A stretch of DNA of 64,000 bases from Photobacterium chitinilyticum (GTDB lineage: Bacteria; Pseudomonadota; Gammaproteobacteria; Enterobacterales; Vibrionaceae). A program made the translations under genes and the position numbers. Below, in pieces: positions 25,118-35,316 of the stretch. Position 1 is the stretch's first letter. Each line of letters starts with the position of its first letter. The notes under the pieces were generated by a model. That model did no database searches, was not told the DNA's origin, and worked only from the letters and a program-made list of their open reading frames with translations. The stretch lies in the NCBI RefSeq assembly GCF_004104355.1, contig NZ_RJLM01000004.1, positions 310,001 through 374,000 on the forward strand, given 5' to 3'.

Positions 25118-26206
25118 ATGAAAAAGCTATCCTTTATCACTTTGGTGCTGGCCGCGGTATCTATCTTGCAAGGTTGTGAAAAACCAGCAGTTGAAGAAAG
25201 ACAGGTTGTTCAGCCCGTCAGTGTCGATGTTGTTGCTTTGGCAGAAGCCGCTCCACAGCTTACTTTTCCTGCTGTGGCTGCAGCGGCAGACAAGTCGAGT
25301 CTGTCTTTTCGAATTCAGGGTGAGGTGACCCGCATAGCCGTAGGTCCAAGCGACTTTGTAAAGAAGGGCCAGCTGCTTGCTGAGCTGGATCCGACAGACT
25401 ATCAGCTGGAAGTTGATGACGCTCAGGCAAAATACAATGTTGCCGACAGTCAGTACCGTCGCTCTGCCAAGCTGGTGGACAAAGGTTTCCTTGCCCAGTC
25501 ACAGTTTGATGAGTTGAGGGCGCAGCGCAAGATCGCTCAGGCAAGGCTGAAGCTTGCCAAGCTGAACCTTACGTTTACCAAGCTGACAGCCCCTTTCGAC
25601 GGGGTGATCTCTCGGGTGCCGATCGAGCAGTTCGAGAATGTGCAAGTAGGCCAGCAAGTGATGAATATTCACAGTACTAAGATGGTGGATATTCTGATCC
25701 AGGCGCCGGATCTTATTTATTCCCGAAGCTCTGCGGTCGATATCGAAAAGTCTCAGCCTGGTGCGCGCGTCGTTATGTCTGATGGTACCGAGTATAAGGC
25801 TTTGCTAAAAGAATTTACCACCGAGCCTGAGCCTGAATCCGGTTCATTCCTGGTAACCTTAACGATGCCGATGCCTAAGGGGCGCTTTATTCTTGATGGT
25901 ATGGCTGTCGAAGTACGAGCAGATGCGCAAAAACTGAAGATCTATAAGAAAGGTGAGCCAGTGATCCCGTTGGAGGCCATTTTCAACGAAGATGGTGATG
26001 ATTTGTCACGAACCGAAAAATTTGTTTGGGTTGTGAACGATAACAAAACGGTGACCAAGCGTCGTGTGGCGACAAACAAAGTCGTCCCTGAGGGGGTCCG
26101 CTTGTTGGCCGGCCTCGATGAAGGGGAAATCATCGTTGTTGCCGGGGGAAACCGCTTGCGTGAAGGTCAGCAGGTGAAAGTAATTGCCAAGGAGGCTGAA
26201 CAATAA
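25118..26206 (+). CDS. RND efflux periplasmic adaptor lipoprotein (VexJ-like)
   Basis: Second membrane-fusion protein, 362 residues, lipobox ILQGC (Cys 20). Biotinyl-lipoyl-like halves are FRIQGEVTRIAVGPSDFVKKGQLLAEL and LTFTKLTAPFDGVISRV around a helical hairpin of about 90-150. The start ATG 25118 follows the previous stop by one base, and the stop TAA shares its last A with the ATG of the permease, so the three proteins are translated from one message. It resembles the first adaptor, which suggests an old duplication, and the two may form a mixed adaptor ring (inference). Confidence 0.88.
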   Translation: MKKLSFITLVLAAVSILQGCEKPAVEERQVVQPVSVDVVALAEAAPQLTFPAVAAAADKSSLSFRIQGEVTRIAVGPSDFVKKGQLLAELDPTDYQLEVDDAQAKYNVADSQYRRSAKLVDKGFLAQSQFDELRAQRKIAQARLKLAKLNLTFTKLTAPFDGVISRVPIEQFENVQVGQQVMNIHSTKMVDILIQAPDLIYSRSSAVDIEKSQPGARVVMSDGTEYKALLKEFTTEPEPESGSFLVTLTMPMPKGRFILDGMAVEVRADAQKLKIYKKGEPVIPLEAIFNEDGDDLSRTEKFVWVVNDNKTVTKRRVATNKVVPEGVRLLAGLDEGEIIVVAGGNRLREGQQVKVIAKEAEQ

Positions 26207-29200
26207 TGAAACAAGATATCGCAGCCTATTTCATTAAAAATAAAGTGATTAGTTGGATGGTGTCACTGATCTTCCTGATCGGCGGCACCATGGCCTTTTT
26301 TGGTCTGGGACGCTTGGAAGACCCGGCTTTTACCATCAAGGATGCCATGGTTGTTACGGCCTACCCAGGGGCGACGCCGCTTCAGGTCGAGGAAGAAGTG
26401 ACCTATCCGATAGAGAAGGCTATCCAGCAGCTAACTTATGTTGATGAAGTTAACTCCATTTCCAGCCGTGGTCTTTCACAGATCACGGTGACAATGAAAA
26501 ACAACTATGGACCTGATGACCTACCTCAGATCTGGGATGAATTGCGGCGTAAGGTTAATGATCTTAGACCAAATCTGCCTCCAGGTGTCGCTGACCCGTC
26601 GGTGATCGATGACTTTGGTGACGTCTACGGTATTTTATTGGCAATTACAGGGGATGGTTATTCGTATAAAGAACTGAATGACTATGTTGATTATTTGCGG
26701 CGTGAAGTCGAGCTTGTCAACGGGGTCGGGAAAGTTTCAGTGACGGGCACGCAGCAAGAGCAGGTGTTTATCGAAATATCTATGCAGCGTCTAAGTAGCT
26801 TAGGTATTTCGCCGCAGACTATCTACAACACACTGGCAACGCAAAACTTAGTATCGAGTGCCGGTGCGGTCAAAATTGGTACTGAATATATTCGCGTCCA
26901 TCCAACAGGAGAGTTTACCGATGTTGATGCCCTCGGTGATTTAATTATTACCGAAAGCGGTGCAGAGGGGTTGATTTACTTACGTGATGTTGCCGAGATC
27001 AAGCGCGGTTTTAAAGAGGTGCCTGATAACCTAGTTAGCTATAACGGAAAAGTGGCGTTGAATGTTGGGGTCTCGTTTGTCTCCGGCGTTAACGTGGTGG
27101 AGATTGGTAAAGGAGTTTACCGTCGCTTAGATGAACTCAAAGAGCAACAGCCCGTCGGTATTGATATTGGGGTGGTGTATAGCCAGCCCGATGAAGTGGA
27201 TAAATCCGTCAAGGGGTTCATTGTTAGCCTGGGTCAGGCTGTGGCGATTGTTATAGTCGTGCTGCTGTTCTTTATGGGGCTGCGTTCGGGCATTTTGATC
27301 GGTTTGATTTTGCTGTTAACCGTGTTGGGAACGTTCGTCTTTATGAGTTGGATGGCGATCGACTTGCAGCGAATTTCACTCGGGGCCTTGGTTATTGCCC
27401 TCGGAATGCTGGTCGATAATGCCATTGTGGTCGTTGAAGGTGTGCTGATAGGGATACAAAAAGGACGAACGAGGGTGCAGGCGGCATCGGACATCGTGAC
27501 GCAGACCAAGTGGCCTCTATTGGGTGCAACTGTTATTGCGGTTACGGCGTTCGCACCAATCGGGTTGTCACAAGATTCGACGGGTGAATATTGTGCCACG
27601 TTGTTTAGTGTTCTGTTGATCTCTTTGATGCTGAGTTGGTTTACAGCCATTTCGCTGACCCCGTTTTTTGCGGATATGTTTTTCAAAAGTGTTAAGGGCA
27701 GTGCCGACGGCGAAGCTGACGATCCGTACAAAGGGGTTGTTTTCGTGGTGTACCGGAAATCGCTGGAAGCCTGCATGAGAAATGCCTGGACAACGGTAAT
27801 CGTATTGATTGTGATGCTTGGAGCTAGTTTGTATGGCTTTACCCAGCTGAAACAGTCGTTCTTCCCGTCGTCGACGACACCGATGTTCATGGTTGATGTG
27901 TGGATGCCGGAAGGGACAGATATCCGTTCAACCAATGATAAATTACATGAGCTAGAAAGCTGGGCCAGTCAGCAAGATCATGTCAGCCACGTCTCATCCA
28001 GTGCCGGTAAAGGTTCGCAGCGTTTCATGCTGACCTATTCGCCTGAAAAGAGCTATTCGGCATATGGTGAATTGATTATTCGTCTTGATAGTTATAACGA
28101 CGTGATGCCGATGCTGCGGAAAGTTAGCGCTGAACTTGATGCCAAGCATCCTGACATCGAATACAAGCTAAAACGTATTGAGCTCGGTCCATCTTCCGGT
28201 TCGAAAATTGAAGCCCGTTTGGTGGGGCCTGATCCAACCGTTCTCCGTGGACTTGCCCAGCAGACTCTGGACATTATGCGGGCGGATCCCGGAGCCTTTA
28301 ATGTTCGCCATGACTGGCGTGAAAGGACCAAGGTTCTGGAGCCTATTTTCAATGAAAGTCAGGCCCGTCGTTACGGGATCACTAAATCCGATGTCGATGA
28401 TTTACTGCAAATGGCGTTTTCTGGTTTGTCTGTCGGGATCTATCGTGATGGTACCAACTTGATGCCGATAGTCGCGCGTTTGCCTGATGAAGAGCGGGTT
28501 GATGTAAGTACTATTGAAGGTATGAAGATCTGGAGCCCGGCAATCCAGGGGTATGTTCCTCTGCAGCAAGTCATGCTTGGCGTGAATGTAAGGTGGGAAG
28601 ATCCGTTGGTCGTGCGCAAGAACCGTAAGCGAATGCTGACTATCATGGCCGATCCCGATCCTCTGGGCGACGAAACCGCGGCAACCTTGCAAGGTCGTAT
28701 TCAGTCCAAAATTGAAGCGTTGGATTTCCCTCCGGGTTATTCATTGGAGTGGGGTGGTGAATATGAATCATCAGCCGATGCAAAGGCTTCGTTGTTCCAG
28801 ACGATGCCGATGGGCTACCTGTTTATGTTCCTGATTACTATCTTCTTGTTCAATAAAGTGAAAGAAGCAGTGATCGTATGGGCAACAGTACCGCTTGCGA
28901 TTATCGGTGTAACGACAGGATTACTGCTGCTGAATACGCCGTTTGGTTTTATGGCGTTGCTAGGCTTTTTGAGCCTGTCGGGCATGCTGGTTAAAAACGG
29001 TATTGTACTACTTGACCAGATAGAGATAGAAATCAGTAGTGGTAAGGAAAAATACCAGGCAGTGGTTGATGCGGCAGTGAGTCGTGTCCGTCCTGTTTGT
29101 ATGGCAGCAATTACCACGGTACTTGGGATGATCCCGCTGTTGCCTGATGTATTCTTCAAGCCGATGGCGGTAACAATTATGTTCGGATTGGGGTTTGCGA

Positions 29201-29277
29201 CGGTGCTGACACTGATTGTGGTACCGGTTCTGTACCGGATGTTCCATCACTTGACGATCCCGCAGACATCTTCTTAG
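26206..29277 (+). CDS. RND-family efflux permease (VexK-like)
   Basis: Inner-membrane proton-driven exporter of 1023 residues with the RND plan: one N-terminal membrane helix, a large periplasmic loop (about 35-335), helices 2-6, a second loop (about 560-860) and helices 8-12. Helix 4 reads LGMLVDNAIVVVEG: Asp404 is kept, whereas the second Asp of AcrB (Asp-Asp pair) is Asn405, a variant seen in other non-AcrB RND groups. FFKPMAVTIMFGLGFATVLTLIVVPVLY near the end is typical for helices 11-12. It most likely exports drugs, bile salts or other amphiphiles, but the substrate is unknown. It ends the operon. Confidence 0.92.
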   Translation: MKQDIAAYFIKNKVISWMVSLIFLIGGTMAFFGLGRLEDPAFTIKDAMVVTAYPGATPLQVEEEVTYPIEKAIQQLTYVDEVNSISSRGLSQITVTMKNNYGPDDLPQIWDELRRKVNDLRPNLPPGVADPSVIDDFGDVYGILLAITGDGYSYKELNDYVDYLRREVELVNGVGKVSVTGTQQEQVFIEISMQRLSSLGISPQTIYNTLATQNLVSSAGAVKIGTEYIRVHPTGEFTDVDALGDLIITESGAEGLIYLRDVAEIKRGFKEVPDNLVSYNGKVALNVGVSFVSGVNVVEIGKGVYRRLDELKEQQPVGIDIGVVYSQPDEVDKSVKGFIVSLGQAVAIVIVVLLFFMGLRSGILIGLILLLTVLGTFVFMSWMAIDLQRISLGALVIALGMLVDNAIVVVEGVLIGIQKGRTRVQAASDIVTQTKWPLLGATVIAVTAFAPIGLSQDSTGEYCATLFSVLLISLMLSWFTAISLTPFFADMFFKSVKGSADGEADDPYKGVVFVVYRKSLEACMRNAWTTVIVLIVMLGASLYGFTQLKQSFFPSSTTPMFMVDVWMPEGTDIRSTNDKLHELESWASQQDHVSHVSSSAGKGSQRFMLTYSPEKSYSAYGELIIRLDSYNDVMPMLRKVSAELDAKHPDIEYKLKRIELGPSSGSKIEARLVGPDPTVLRGLAQQTLDIMRADPGAFNVRHDWRERTKVLEPIFNESQARRYGITKSDVDDLLQMAFSGLSVGIYRDGTNLMPIVARLPDEERVDVSTIEGMKIWSPAIQGYVPLQQVMLGVNVRWEDPLVVRKNRKRMLTIMADPDPLGDETAATLQGRIQSKIEALDFPPGYSLEWGGEYESSADAKASLFQTMPMGYLFMFLITIFLFNKVKEAVIVWATVPLAIIGVTTGLLLLNTPFGFMALLGFLSLSGMLVKNGIVLLDQIEIEISSGKEKYQAVVDAAVSRVRPVCMAAITTVLGMIPLLPDVFFKPMAVTIMFGLGFATVLTLIVVPVLYRMFHHLTIPQTSS

Positions 29278-29316
29278 GTGTCATACTATTTGTCAGAGAC
29301 TATTGGCTAGATAAGT

Positions 29317-29343
29317 AAAGGGCTCCCTCGGGAGCCCTTTTTA
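29317..29343. terminator. Bidirectional terminator between the RND operon and pyrC
   Basis: Perfect stem AAAGGGCTCCC-TC-GGGAGCCCTTT followed by further T. Confidence 0.92.
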
Positions 29344-29386
29344 CGATTAGACAGTTCTATATGATGCCTTGGTCGGCATTATTATC

Positions 29387-30415
29387 TTAGGCGACTTTCC
29401 AGCTCATCTCTTCTCCGGCACGAATAGGCACCACAACATCACCGCCAAAGGCCATGGTTTCCGGCACTGTCCAGCTTTCTTTCACCAGTGTAATGGTGTC
29501 GTTATTGCGCGGCAGGTCATAGAAGTCAGGGCCATTGAAGCTGGCAAAGGCTTCAAGTTTTTCCAGTGCACCGGCTTGTTCGAAAACTTCTGCGTAGAGC
29601 TCAATGGCAGCGTGGGCGGTGTAAGAGCCTGCACAACCACATGCCGACTCCTTACGTCCCTGGGCATGCGGGGCAGAGTCAGTACCGAGGAAGAACTTGG
29701 GACTTCCGCTGGTGGCAGCTTCAACCAACGCCTGCTGGTGAATGTTGCGCTTCAGAATAGGCAGGCAGTAGAAGTGTGGGCGGATCCCGCCGACCAGCAT
29801 GTGGTTGCGGTTGAACATTAGATGGTGAGCGGTGATAGTCGCTCCCACGTTTGGCCCGGTATTGTTAACAAACTCAACCGCGTCTTTTGTTGTGATATGC
29901 TCGACCACAATTTTCAGGTTTGGCATCTGCTCGACAATTGGGCCCAGTACGGTATCAAGGAACGCTTTCTCGCGGTCGAAGATATCGACATCGTGCGTTG
30001 TTACTTCACCATGGATCAGCAAAGGCATTCCGACTTCTTCCATTGTCTGAAGCGTAGGCAGTAGCTCATTGATTGAGGTTACACCTGAATCAGAGTTTGT
30101 TGTTGCGCCAGCCGGATAGAGTTTTGCTGCATAGATGTGGCCAGTTGCTTTTGCTTTTCGAATTTCTTCAGGAGATGTATTGTCGGTGAGGTAGAGAGTC
30201 ATTAGAGGGGAGAAATTGCCTTGGGGCTTTTCGGCAAGAATACGATCGCGGTAGGCTAATGCTGCGTCAGTATCGGTAACCGGTGGAACCAGATTCGGCA
30301 TAATAATTGCCCGTCCCATATACTGACTGATGTCGCGAACAGTATCTTTTAATACCTCGCCATCACGTAGGTGCGTGTGCCAGTCATCAGGACGTGTAAT
30401 CGTAATTGTCGTCAT
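29387..30415 (-). CDS. pyrC: Dihydroorotase
   Basis: Type II dihydroorotase of 342 residues (E. coli PyrC 347-348), making dihydroorotate from carbamoyl aspartate in pyrimidine synthesis. The zinc motif HTHLRDG is at 13-19; the carbamylated lysine is in [16 protein letters not shown] (about 98-112); zinc histidines follow in LIHGEV and VVEHITT, and the catalytic Asp in GTDSAPH (about 249-255). It is a single-gene unit. No clear translational control hairpin at the start could be confirmed. Confidence 0.97.
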   Translation of the reverse strand: MTTITITRPDDWHTHLRDGEVLKDTVRDISQYMGRAIIMPNLVPPVTDTDAALAYRDRILAEKPQGNFSPLMTLYLTDNTSPEEIRKAKATGHIYAAKLYPAGATTNSDSGVTSINELLPTLQTMEEVGMPLLIHGEVTTHDVDIFDREKAFLDTVLGPIVEQMPNLKIVVEHITTKDAVEFVNNTGPNVGATITAHHLMFNRNHMLVGGIRPHFYCLPILKRNIHQQALVEAATSGSPKFFLGTDSAPHAQGRKESACGCAGSYTAHAAIELYAEVFEQAGALEKLEAFASFNGPDFYDLPRNNDTITLVKESWTVPETMAFGGDVVVPIRAGEEMSWKVA

Positions 30416-30565
30416 AATTGCTTCCCTCCCAAAATTTTGCCCGATTCTAAAAGCATACCCACCTTAAGTAAAGCGCAATGATTAAACAAAGTAACTAACT
30501 GATGATTTAAAACGCAATCGTTTGCAGTGGCCTGGTTATAATAGCCGAGCGATATCATGATAATT

Positions 30566-30590
30566 AAAAGCCAGCACTGAGTGCTGGCTT
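30566..30590 (-). terminator. Terminator of the chemoreceptor gene
   Basis: GCCAGCACTGAGTGCTGGC (30569-30588) with TTTTAATT following on the minus strand. Confidence 0.75.
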
Positions 30591-30627
30591 CTGTTTATAT
30601 GCTTATCGTGTATTTATCCATGTTCTG

Positions 30628-32631
30628 TTATAGCTTAAACCGCATCACCAAGTCGTTTTGCTGATGGGCCAGACTATCAAGCTTGTTGCTGGCTTCCGCG
30701 ACTTCTTCCATTGAGCTGAAGTTGGAATCAGCAATATGGCTGATATCTTCCAAGCTGCGGGCAATGGATGTAGTCGTACTTCGCTGTTCTTCGGCGGCCT
30801 GGGCTATTTGTGAGCTCATTTGGCTGATTTCGAAGATGATAGCCTGAATTTCTTCCATCGCACTGTTGGCATCGGATGCCTGGTTAATACTGTTTTCCAT
30901 CTCGGAAACGCAGCTCTGCATTACGGACACGGCTTGACCTGAGCGTGACTGCAGGCTTTGGATCATGTTTTCAATTTCAGCGGTTGAGTCGGTAGTTCGC
31001 TTTGCCAACACACGCACTTCGTCAGCCACGACGGCAAACCCACGGCCTTGGTCGCCGGCGCGAGCTGCTTCAATGGCGGCATTGAGCGCCAGTAGGTTGG
31101 TCTGATCTGCGATATTGCGGATCACATCAAGGATGGAGCCGATATTGCTGCTCATCTCCTGTAACTTTGATACCGCGTTGACTGATTCGTCTAGGCGTTC
31201 AGAAAGTTGATGGGCAGTGTTGATATTGCGGCTCATTACCTCGCGGCCGGTGTCGGAGGCTTTCTCGACTTCATGCACGCGCTCCATCGTGTTTTGTGCA
31301 CTTTGTGATACGTCTGTCACAGACTGTTCCATTTCTGTCATGGCTGTCGCGACTGATGCAGTTTGCTGTCGTTGTTCGTTGAGGCGATTTTTAGCCTCTG
31401 ACGTCGTGGCCTGGTTTTCCTCGGCAACGGATGTCAGATCGCTTGATGCCTGGCTGAGCTTACCCAGCACTTCTTGTAAGTTATCTGCCAGTGTATTGAT
31501 GTGGTGGCTGAGTTTGTTGAATTCGACGAAACTGTTGTTTTCGCTTCGCTTGGTCATATCACCATTGGTGAGGGCTTCTAAGGTCTTTAGCGTTGACTCA
31601 AGGGGTTTACGGACACTTTGTGCCAGGAACCAGCCGATGAAGATAGCAAACAGGGTAACACCGATTCCTATCATGACGGCATTGGTGATCCCGCGGCTGT
31701 ATGCTTTATCGGCATTGGCAATTGCGCTGTCCATATGGGCGTTGGCCTCGGTTCTGAAGGTATCAAGCAAGTTTGTTGCCTGATCAATTTCAGTCGCCAG
31801 TGTCGCGATATTGTCGTAAAGGCGGTTGCGGGCATCAATGTAGCGGTAGTGGACATCTAGTACACCACCGGGTTTGCCAATATCGAGGGTGTATTGTTCG
31901 ATGGGCTTGTCGAATTTTGCTTTCAGCTCCGGTATCAAAGACGTTAGAGAGCGATAGGCGTTACCGAGATGGTTGACACTTCGTTTGTTGCTTTTTACCG
32001 CTTTATCTATGACGGTAATATCATCTGTTGCCAGAGCGTCAGAAGTGATGGTTTCTGTCAGGCGAAGCTTGATGAAATAGTTCTTGGCGATCATTTTGAC
32101 TGAGATACTGTCTTGATCTTCGACGTACTCTTTCATCCGGGTATTCAGCTCGTTGTGGAGCTGCTGAAAACGGCGCGATGATTGTAAGCGTTCTTCCTGA
32201 GCCAATAATTGAGTTCGATAGTTCCCCATCGCAATATGGGCTTCGGAAAAGTACCGCTCCTCGAGCGCGAGCAGCTCGCTTAATTGCGCGCTGAGGGCAT
32301 TATTGCCTGCCGAGGCTTGCTGCAGTTGATCGAGCGCACTGCTAAAGGTACTGTGCGCCTGGCTAAAGTTATCCTCGTAGACTTTCATTCGCTCAGGGTT
32401 CTTGCTGGTAAGAAAGTCCTTAAAAATCTTGTCGGCCGCGAGAAGTCGAACACTGGTTTGGTTTGCTGTAGATACTAGCGGAAGCGCATCTGCAGTTACC
32501 GTTTTAAGTTGGTTGTGGATCTGGTTCGTTCCATCAAGCATCAGAACAATTGTTGCAGCAAATAATACAACCATTACCGCAAACCCTGTGTACATACGTC
32601 GTATGACAGAGGTCTGTCTTGTTGTCTTCAT
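30628..32631 (-). CDS. Methyl-accepting chemotaxis protein
   Basis: Chemoreceptor of 667 residues. Membrane segment 1 is at about 15-35, a periplasmic helical ligand domain of about 280 residues follows (no Cache motif recognised; helical bundle type), membrane segment 2 at about 315-335, a HAMP domain, and the cytoplasmic signalling domain with the conserved hairpin tip [34 protein letters not shown]. The C terminus (NDLVMRFKL) lacks the CheR-binding pentapeptide. I start at ATG 32631, which has AGGG upstream; the frame is open 18 codons further. It stands alone, so its ligand and array partner are unknown. Confidence 0.92.
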   Translation of the reverse strand: MKTTRQTSVIRRMYTGFAVMVVLFAATIVLMLDGTNQIHNQLKTVTADALPLVSTANQTSVRLLAADKIFKDFLTSKNPERMKVYEDNFSQAHSTFSSALDQLQQASAGNNALSAQLSELLALEERYFSEAHIAMGNYRTQLLAQEERLQSSRRFQQLHNELNTRMKEYVEDQDSISVKMIAKNYFIKLRLTETITSDALATDDITVIDKAVKSNKRSVNHLGNAYRSLTSLIPELKAKFDKPIEQYTLDIGKPGGVLDVHYRYIDARNRLYDNIATLATEIDQATNLLDTFRTEANAHMDSAIANADKAYSRGITNAVMIGIGVTLFAIFIGWFLAQSVRKPLESTLKTLEALTNGDMTKRSENNSFVEFNKLSHHINTLADNLQEVLGKLSQASSDLTSVAEENQATTSEAKNRLNEQRQQTASVATAMTEMEQSVTDVSQSAQNTMERVHEVEKASDTGREVMSRNINTAHQLSERLDESVNAVSKLQEMSSNIGSILDVIRNIADQTNLLALNAAIEAARAGDQGRGFAVVADEVRVLAKRTTDSTAEIENMIQSLQSRSGQAVSVMQSCVSEMENSINQASDANSAMEEIQAIIFEISQMSSQIAQAAEEQRSTTTSIARSLEDISHIADSNFSSMEEVAEASNKLDSLAHQQNDLVMRFKL

Positions 32632-33009
32632 AATATCCCTAAACTCTGGCAAATGTGAGCGACAGCAAGCCCACATAAAGTACATTAATACGAAGCTGTT
32701 ATTATGTTATTGACCTTCGCATAAATTGTGATGTTGAAATTTTAAGTAGCAAAAAAAGCGTACTAAAAAAGACAAAATTGACACAAACCACTCTAGCATT
32801 TTGCCTTGGGGAAGAGTGGCAGCCGTTGATCATAAATGATTACAGTCGCTACATACTTTGACGACGGCATCAAAAAATAACTTATTTTATGAAATATTTA
32901 CTGGAATAATTGTTTAAAACGGTGTTCAATATTGCTCTCTAGTTTGTACTCAAGCATACTTCTCATTCAGGATATAGCCTGAGACATAACATAGTAAATG
33001 GAGCATGAT
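32632..33009. other. Divergent promoter region between the chemoreceptor and hinT
   Basis: About 380 AT-rich bases. It must hold two divergent promoters, but I see no element strong enough to name, no gene, and no repeat. Confidence 0.5.
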
Positions 33010-33360
33010 ATGGCAGAAGAAACCATCTTCAGTAAAATTATTCGTAAGGAAATTCCGGCAGATGTCTTATATCAGGATGATTTAGTGACTGCGTTCCGAG
33101 ATATTAATCCTCGTGCACCAAGCCATATCCTAATCATTCCGAATAAGCTGATCCCGACGGTGAATGATGTTGAGGTGGATGATGAAGCGATGATGGGGCG
33201 TTTGTTTACTGTCGCCCGCAAGTTGGCAGAGAAAGAAGGTGTATCTGATGATGGATACCGCCTGATTGTTAACTGTAACCCCCATGGTGGCCAAGAAGTT
33301 TATCATATTCACATGCACCTTCTTGCGGGTCGCCCGCTAGGTCCGATGCTGGTTGGATAA
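33010..33360 (+). CDS. hinT: HinT purine nucleoside phosphoramidase (HIT family)
   Basis: HIT-family protein of 116 residues with the histidine triad [13 protein letters not shown] near the C terminus (about 100-112) and the N-terminal [18 protein letters not shown]. It hydrolyses AMP-phosphoramidate-type substrates. GGAG lies 5 bases ahead of ATG 33010, so the upstream ATG at 32998 is not favoured. It opens the block hinT-COG3014-ycfL-lpoB-thiK that matches the E. coli order ycfF-ycfL-lpoB-thiK-nagZ-ycfP-ndh, apart from insertion and loss of genes. Confidence 0.95.
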   Translation: MAEETIFSKIIRKEIPADVLYQDDLVTAFRDINPRAPSHILIIPNKLIPTVNDVEVDDEAMMGRLFTVARKLAEKEGVSDDGYRLIVNCNPHGGQEVYHIHMHLLAGRPLGPMLVG

Positions 33361-33482
33361 AGCAACCATAGTTCCCCGTGATAGCTGCGGGAACTAATAT
33401 TGCCGGGTTAGGTCTGAGTGGATTATGTTCTTGTATCATGAACACTCAGATTTTTTGTTATAGAGAATGAGTTATTAACACA

Positions 33483-34868
33483 ATGCTAAAACGTGCCGCA
33501 GTGCTGATGTTATCGTTAAGCATAACAGCCTGCGCCAACTTATCGACTCAGAGTTTATTCAGTCATTACAGTGCGTCAAATGCACAGGCGCACGAAGCCC
33601 TTCAACAGGGGAATTACGCTCTGGCTGTAGAAGCGCTTCCGGAATCCCCTGCAGGCGATATTCTCGACGGTATGGAACGAGGACGGGTGAACTTTGTTGC
33701 CGAGCAGTATCCGGATAGTTTCGCCGCCTTGCAACGTGCCGATATGGCGGTTAAAGAGCAGCAACGTCAGGCCAGTATCCAGATATCCGAAGGGTTAAAC
33801 CAGGCCGGAGCGCTCTTAACCAATGACAATATGATCACCTACCAGCCGGCTGATTACGAGCTGGGTTTTATGCACCTCTATCTGGCACTGAATTATATAA
33901 AGCAGAAAGATCTGGAAGGTGCTTTGGTTGAAGCCCGAAGAGCCAATCAGGTTCAAGAAGCCGCCCGGAAACTACGTGAGGCAGAACTTGGTCAGGCAGC
34001 GCAGGAAGCGCAGCGCAACGGACTGAGCCAGAATCTCGGTGCCGTGCTGGCCCGTTACCCTGATGCCGGGGAAAAGCTAGCCAATGTACAAAACGGCTAT
34101 TTATTTTACTTGTCAGGGATACTGTATGAGGCCGATGGTGATCTCAACAGTGCCTATATCGATTACAAACGTGCCTTGGCTGTTGCACCGGATAATATGT
34201 ATATCGCCAACACGGTATTGCGGCTGGCAACCCGCATGCAGATGACAGAAGATCTTAAACCGCTGCAGGCCCGATATGGCCGATATACACCAGAAAAAGC
34301 GGGAGCCGGCAGGGTTGTTATTCTTGACGAGCAGGGGGTAGTCCAGGCACGGGATGGCTGGCGTTTGCCGTTGTGGCTGCCGGATAGCCGGGGCGATGGG
34401 GTTATTTACAATTTGGCCTTGCCTTACTACCGTGATATGCCTCGTCAGAACTTGAGCTCGCTGATGCTCGATGATCAGGCTGTGAAGGCGGGTGAGTTGG
34501 CCAATGTCAATAATATGGCCAAGAGTAGCCTGAACGAAGAGCTGCCGGTGATTGCTGTTCGTCAGGCGCTACGGGTGGTGGCGAAGAATGAAGTCAGAAA
34601 ATCGGCAGCAAAGAATGGTAATGATATCGGCAACGTACTTGCCAATATTTTTAACACGCTGACTGAACAGCCAGATACTCGAAGCTGGCAATCACTACCA
34701 TCTTCTATCAGTATGTATCATACTGATTTAAAAGCAGGGATACATAAACTCAGCTGGAACGGCCAGAGTTTGGACGTCAAAGTTGCAGCTGGACGAACAA
34801 CGATGGTTTGGGTTTCACGCCAGGGTAATCAGCTTAGCTGGTGGTCGGTATTGTTAGGAGAAAGTTAA
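33483..34868 (+). CDS. COG3014-type outer-membrane lipoprotein with TPR-like repeats
   Basis: Predicted lipoprotein of 461 residues with lipobox SITAC (Cys 17) followed by ANLSTQ, which favours the outer membrane. The mature part starts with TPR-like helix pairs (for example HEALQQGNYALAVEALP, YLALNYIKQKDLEGALVEA, and DGDLNSAYIDYKRALAVAP) and ends in a beta-rich part. This resembles the COG3014 family found beside ycfL and lpoB in Vibrionaceae and relatives; the function is not known. The stop codon shares its last A with the ycfL start, so the products are translationally coupled. A role with the peptidoglycan synthase activator LpoB is a reasonable guess. Confidence 0.82.
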   Translation: MLKRAAVLMLSLSITACANLSTQSLFSHYSASNAQAHEALQQGNYALAVEALPESPAGDILDGMERGRVNFVAEQYPDSFAALQRADMAVKEQQRQASIQISEGLNQAGALLTNDNMITYQPADYELGFMHLYLALNYIKQKDLEGALVEARRANQVQEAARKLREAELGQAAQEAQRNGLSQNLGAVLARYPDAGEKLANVQNGYLFYLSGILYEADGDLNSAYIDYKRALAVAPDNMYIANTVLRLATRMQMTEDLKPLQARYGRYTPEKAGAGRVVILDEQGVVQARDGWRLPLWLPDSRGDGVIYNLALPYYRDMPRQNLSSLMLDDQAVKAGELANVNNMAKSSLNEELPVIAVRQALRVVAKNEVRKSAAKNGNDIGNVLANIFNTLTEQPDTRSWQSLPSSISMYHTDLKAGIHKLSWNGQSLDVKVAAGRTTMVWVSRQGNQLSWWSVLLGES

Positions 34869-35257
34869 TGATGAAATATTTTTCTGTCTTGATGTTTGCG
34901 CTCTTGCTGTCTGCCTGCTCGTCGTCAACGTCAGGCATCAGTATTGAAAGTAGCAATCAGAATGTAGTGATTGGTAATACATCGCTGGCTAATCAGATTG
35001 AAATCGAGAAAGCCATAATCGCGAATGCTAATGGATTGATGAAGGCAGGTGTACCTGTCACCAGTAAAACTGACTCGGATATGAAGCTGCAATATCGCTT
35101 CTATTGGTATGATGCTCAGGGGTTAGAGGTTTATGGCAGTGATAGTCCGTGGCGCCAGTTTGTTCTGCATGGCAGAGATTCTGTGACCCTGCAGGCCGTC
35201 GCCAGAAAACCTGAAGCCAAGCAGTACCGTATCTACATCCGTGAGGCGAGCTATTAA
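34868..35257 (+). CDS. ycfL: YcfL-like lipoprotein
   Basis: Small lipoprotein of 129 residues, lipobox LLSAC (Cys 17), with the YcfL features of a beta-sandwich: MKLQYRFYWYDAQGLEV and PWRQFVLHGRDSVTLQAVA. Two adjacent ATG codons (34868 and 34871) are possible; GGAG at 34857-34860 suits both. Its place just before lpoB is the same as in E. coli. The function is unknown; an envelope role linked to LpoB is implied by the neighbourhood only. Confidence 0.88.
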   Translation: MMKYFSVLMFALLLSACSSSTSGISIESSNQNVVIGNTSLANQIEIEKAIIANANGLMKAGVPVTSKTDSDMKLQYRFYWYDAQGLEVYGSDSPWRQFVLHGRDSVTLQAVARKPEAKQYRIYIREASY

Positions 35258-35316
35258 TTGGGAGTACGGCCACCATTGTGGCTTGTTCTGCGACAACAGT
35301 AATGAAAGGTAATAAG

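Noticed and set aside
27234-27935. Minus-strand frame of 233 codons within the RND permease gene
   Set aside because: Antisense shadow; Thr/Ile/Ser-rich translation typical for the reverse of membrane helices.
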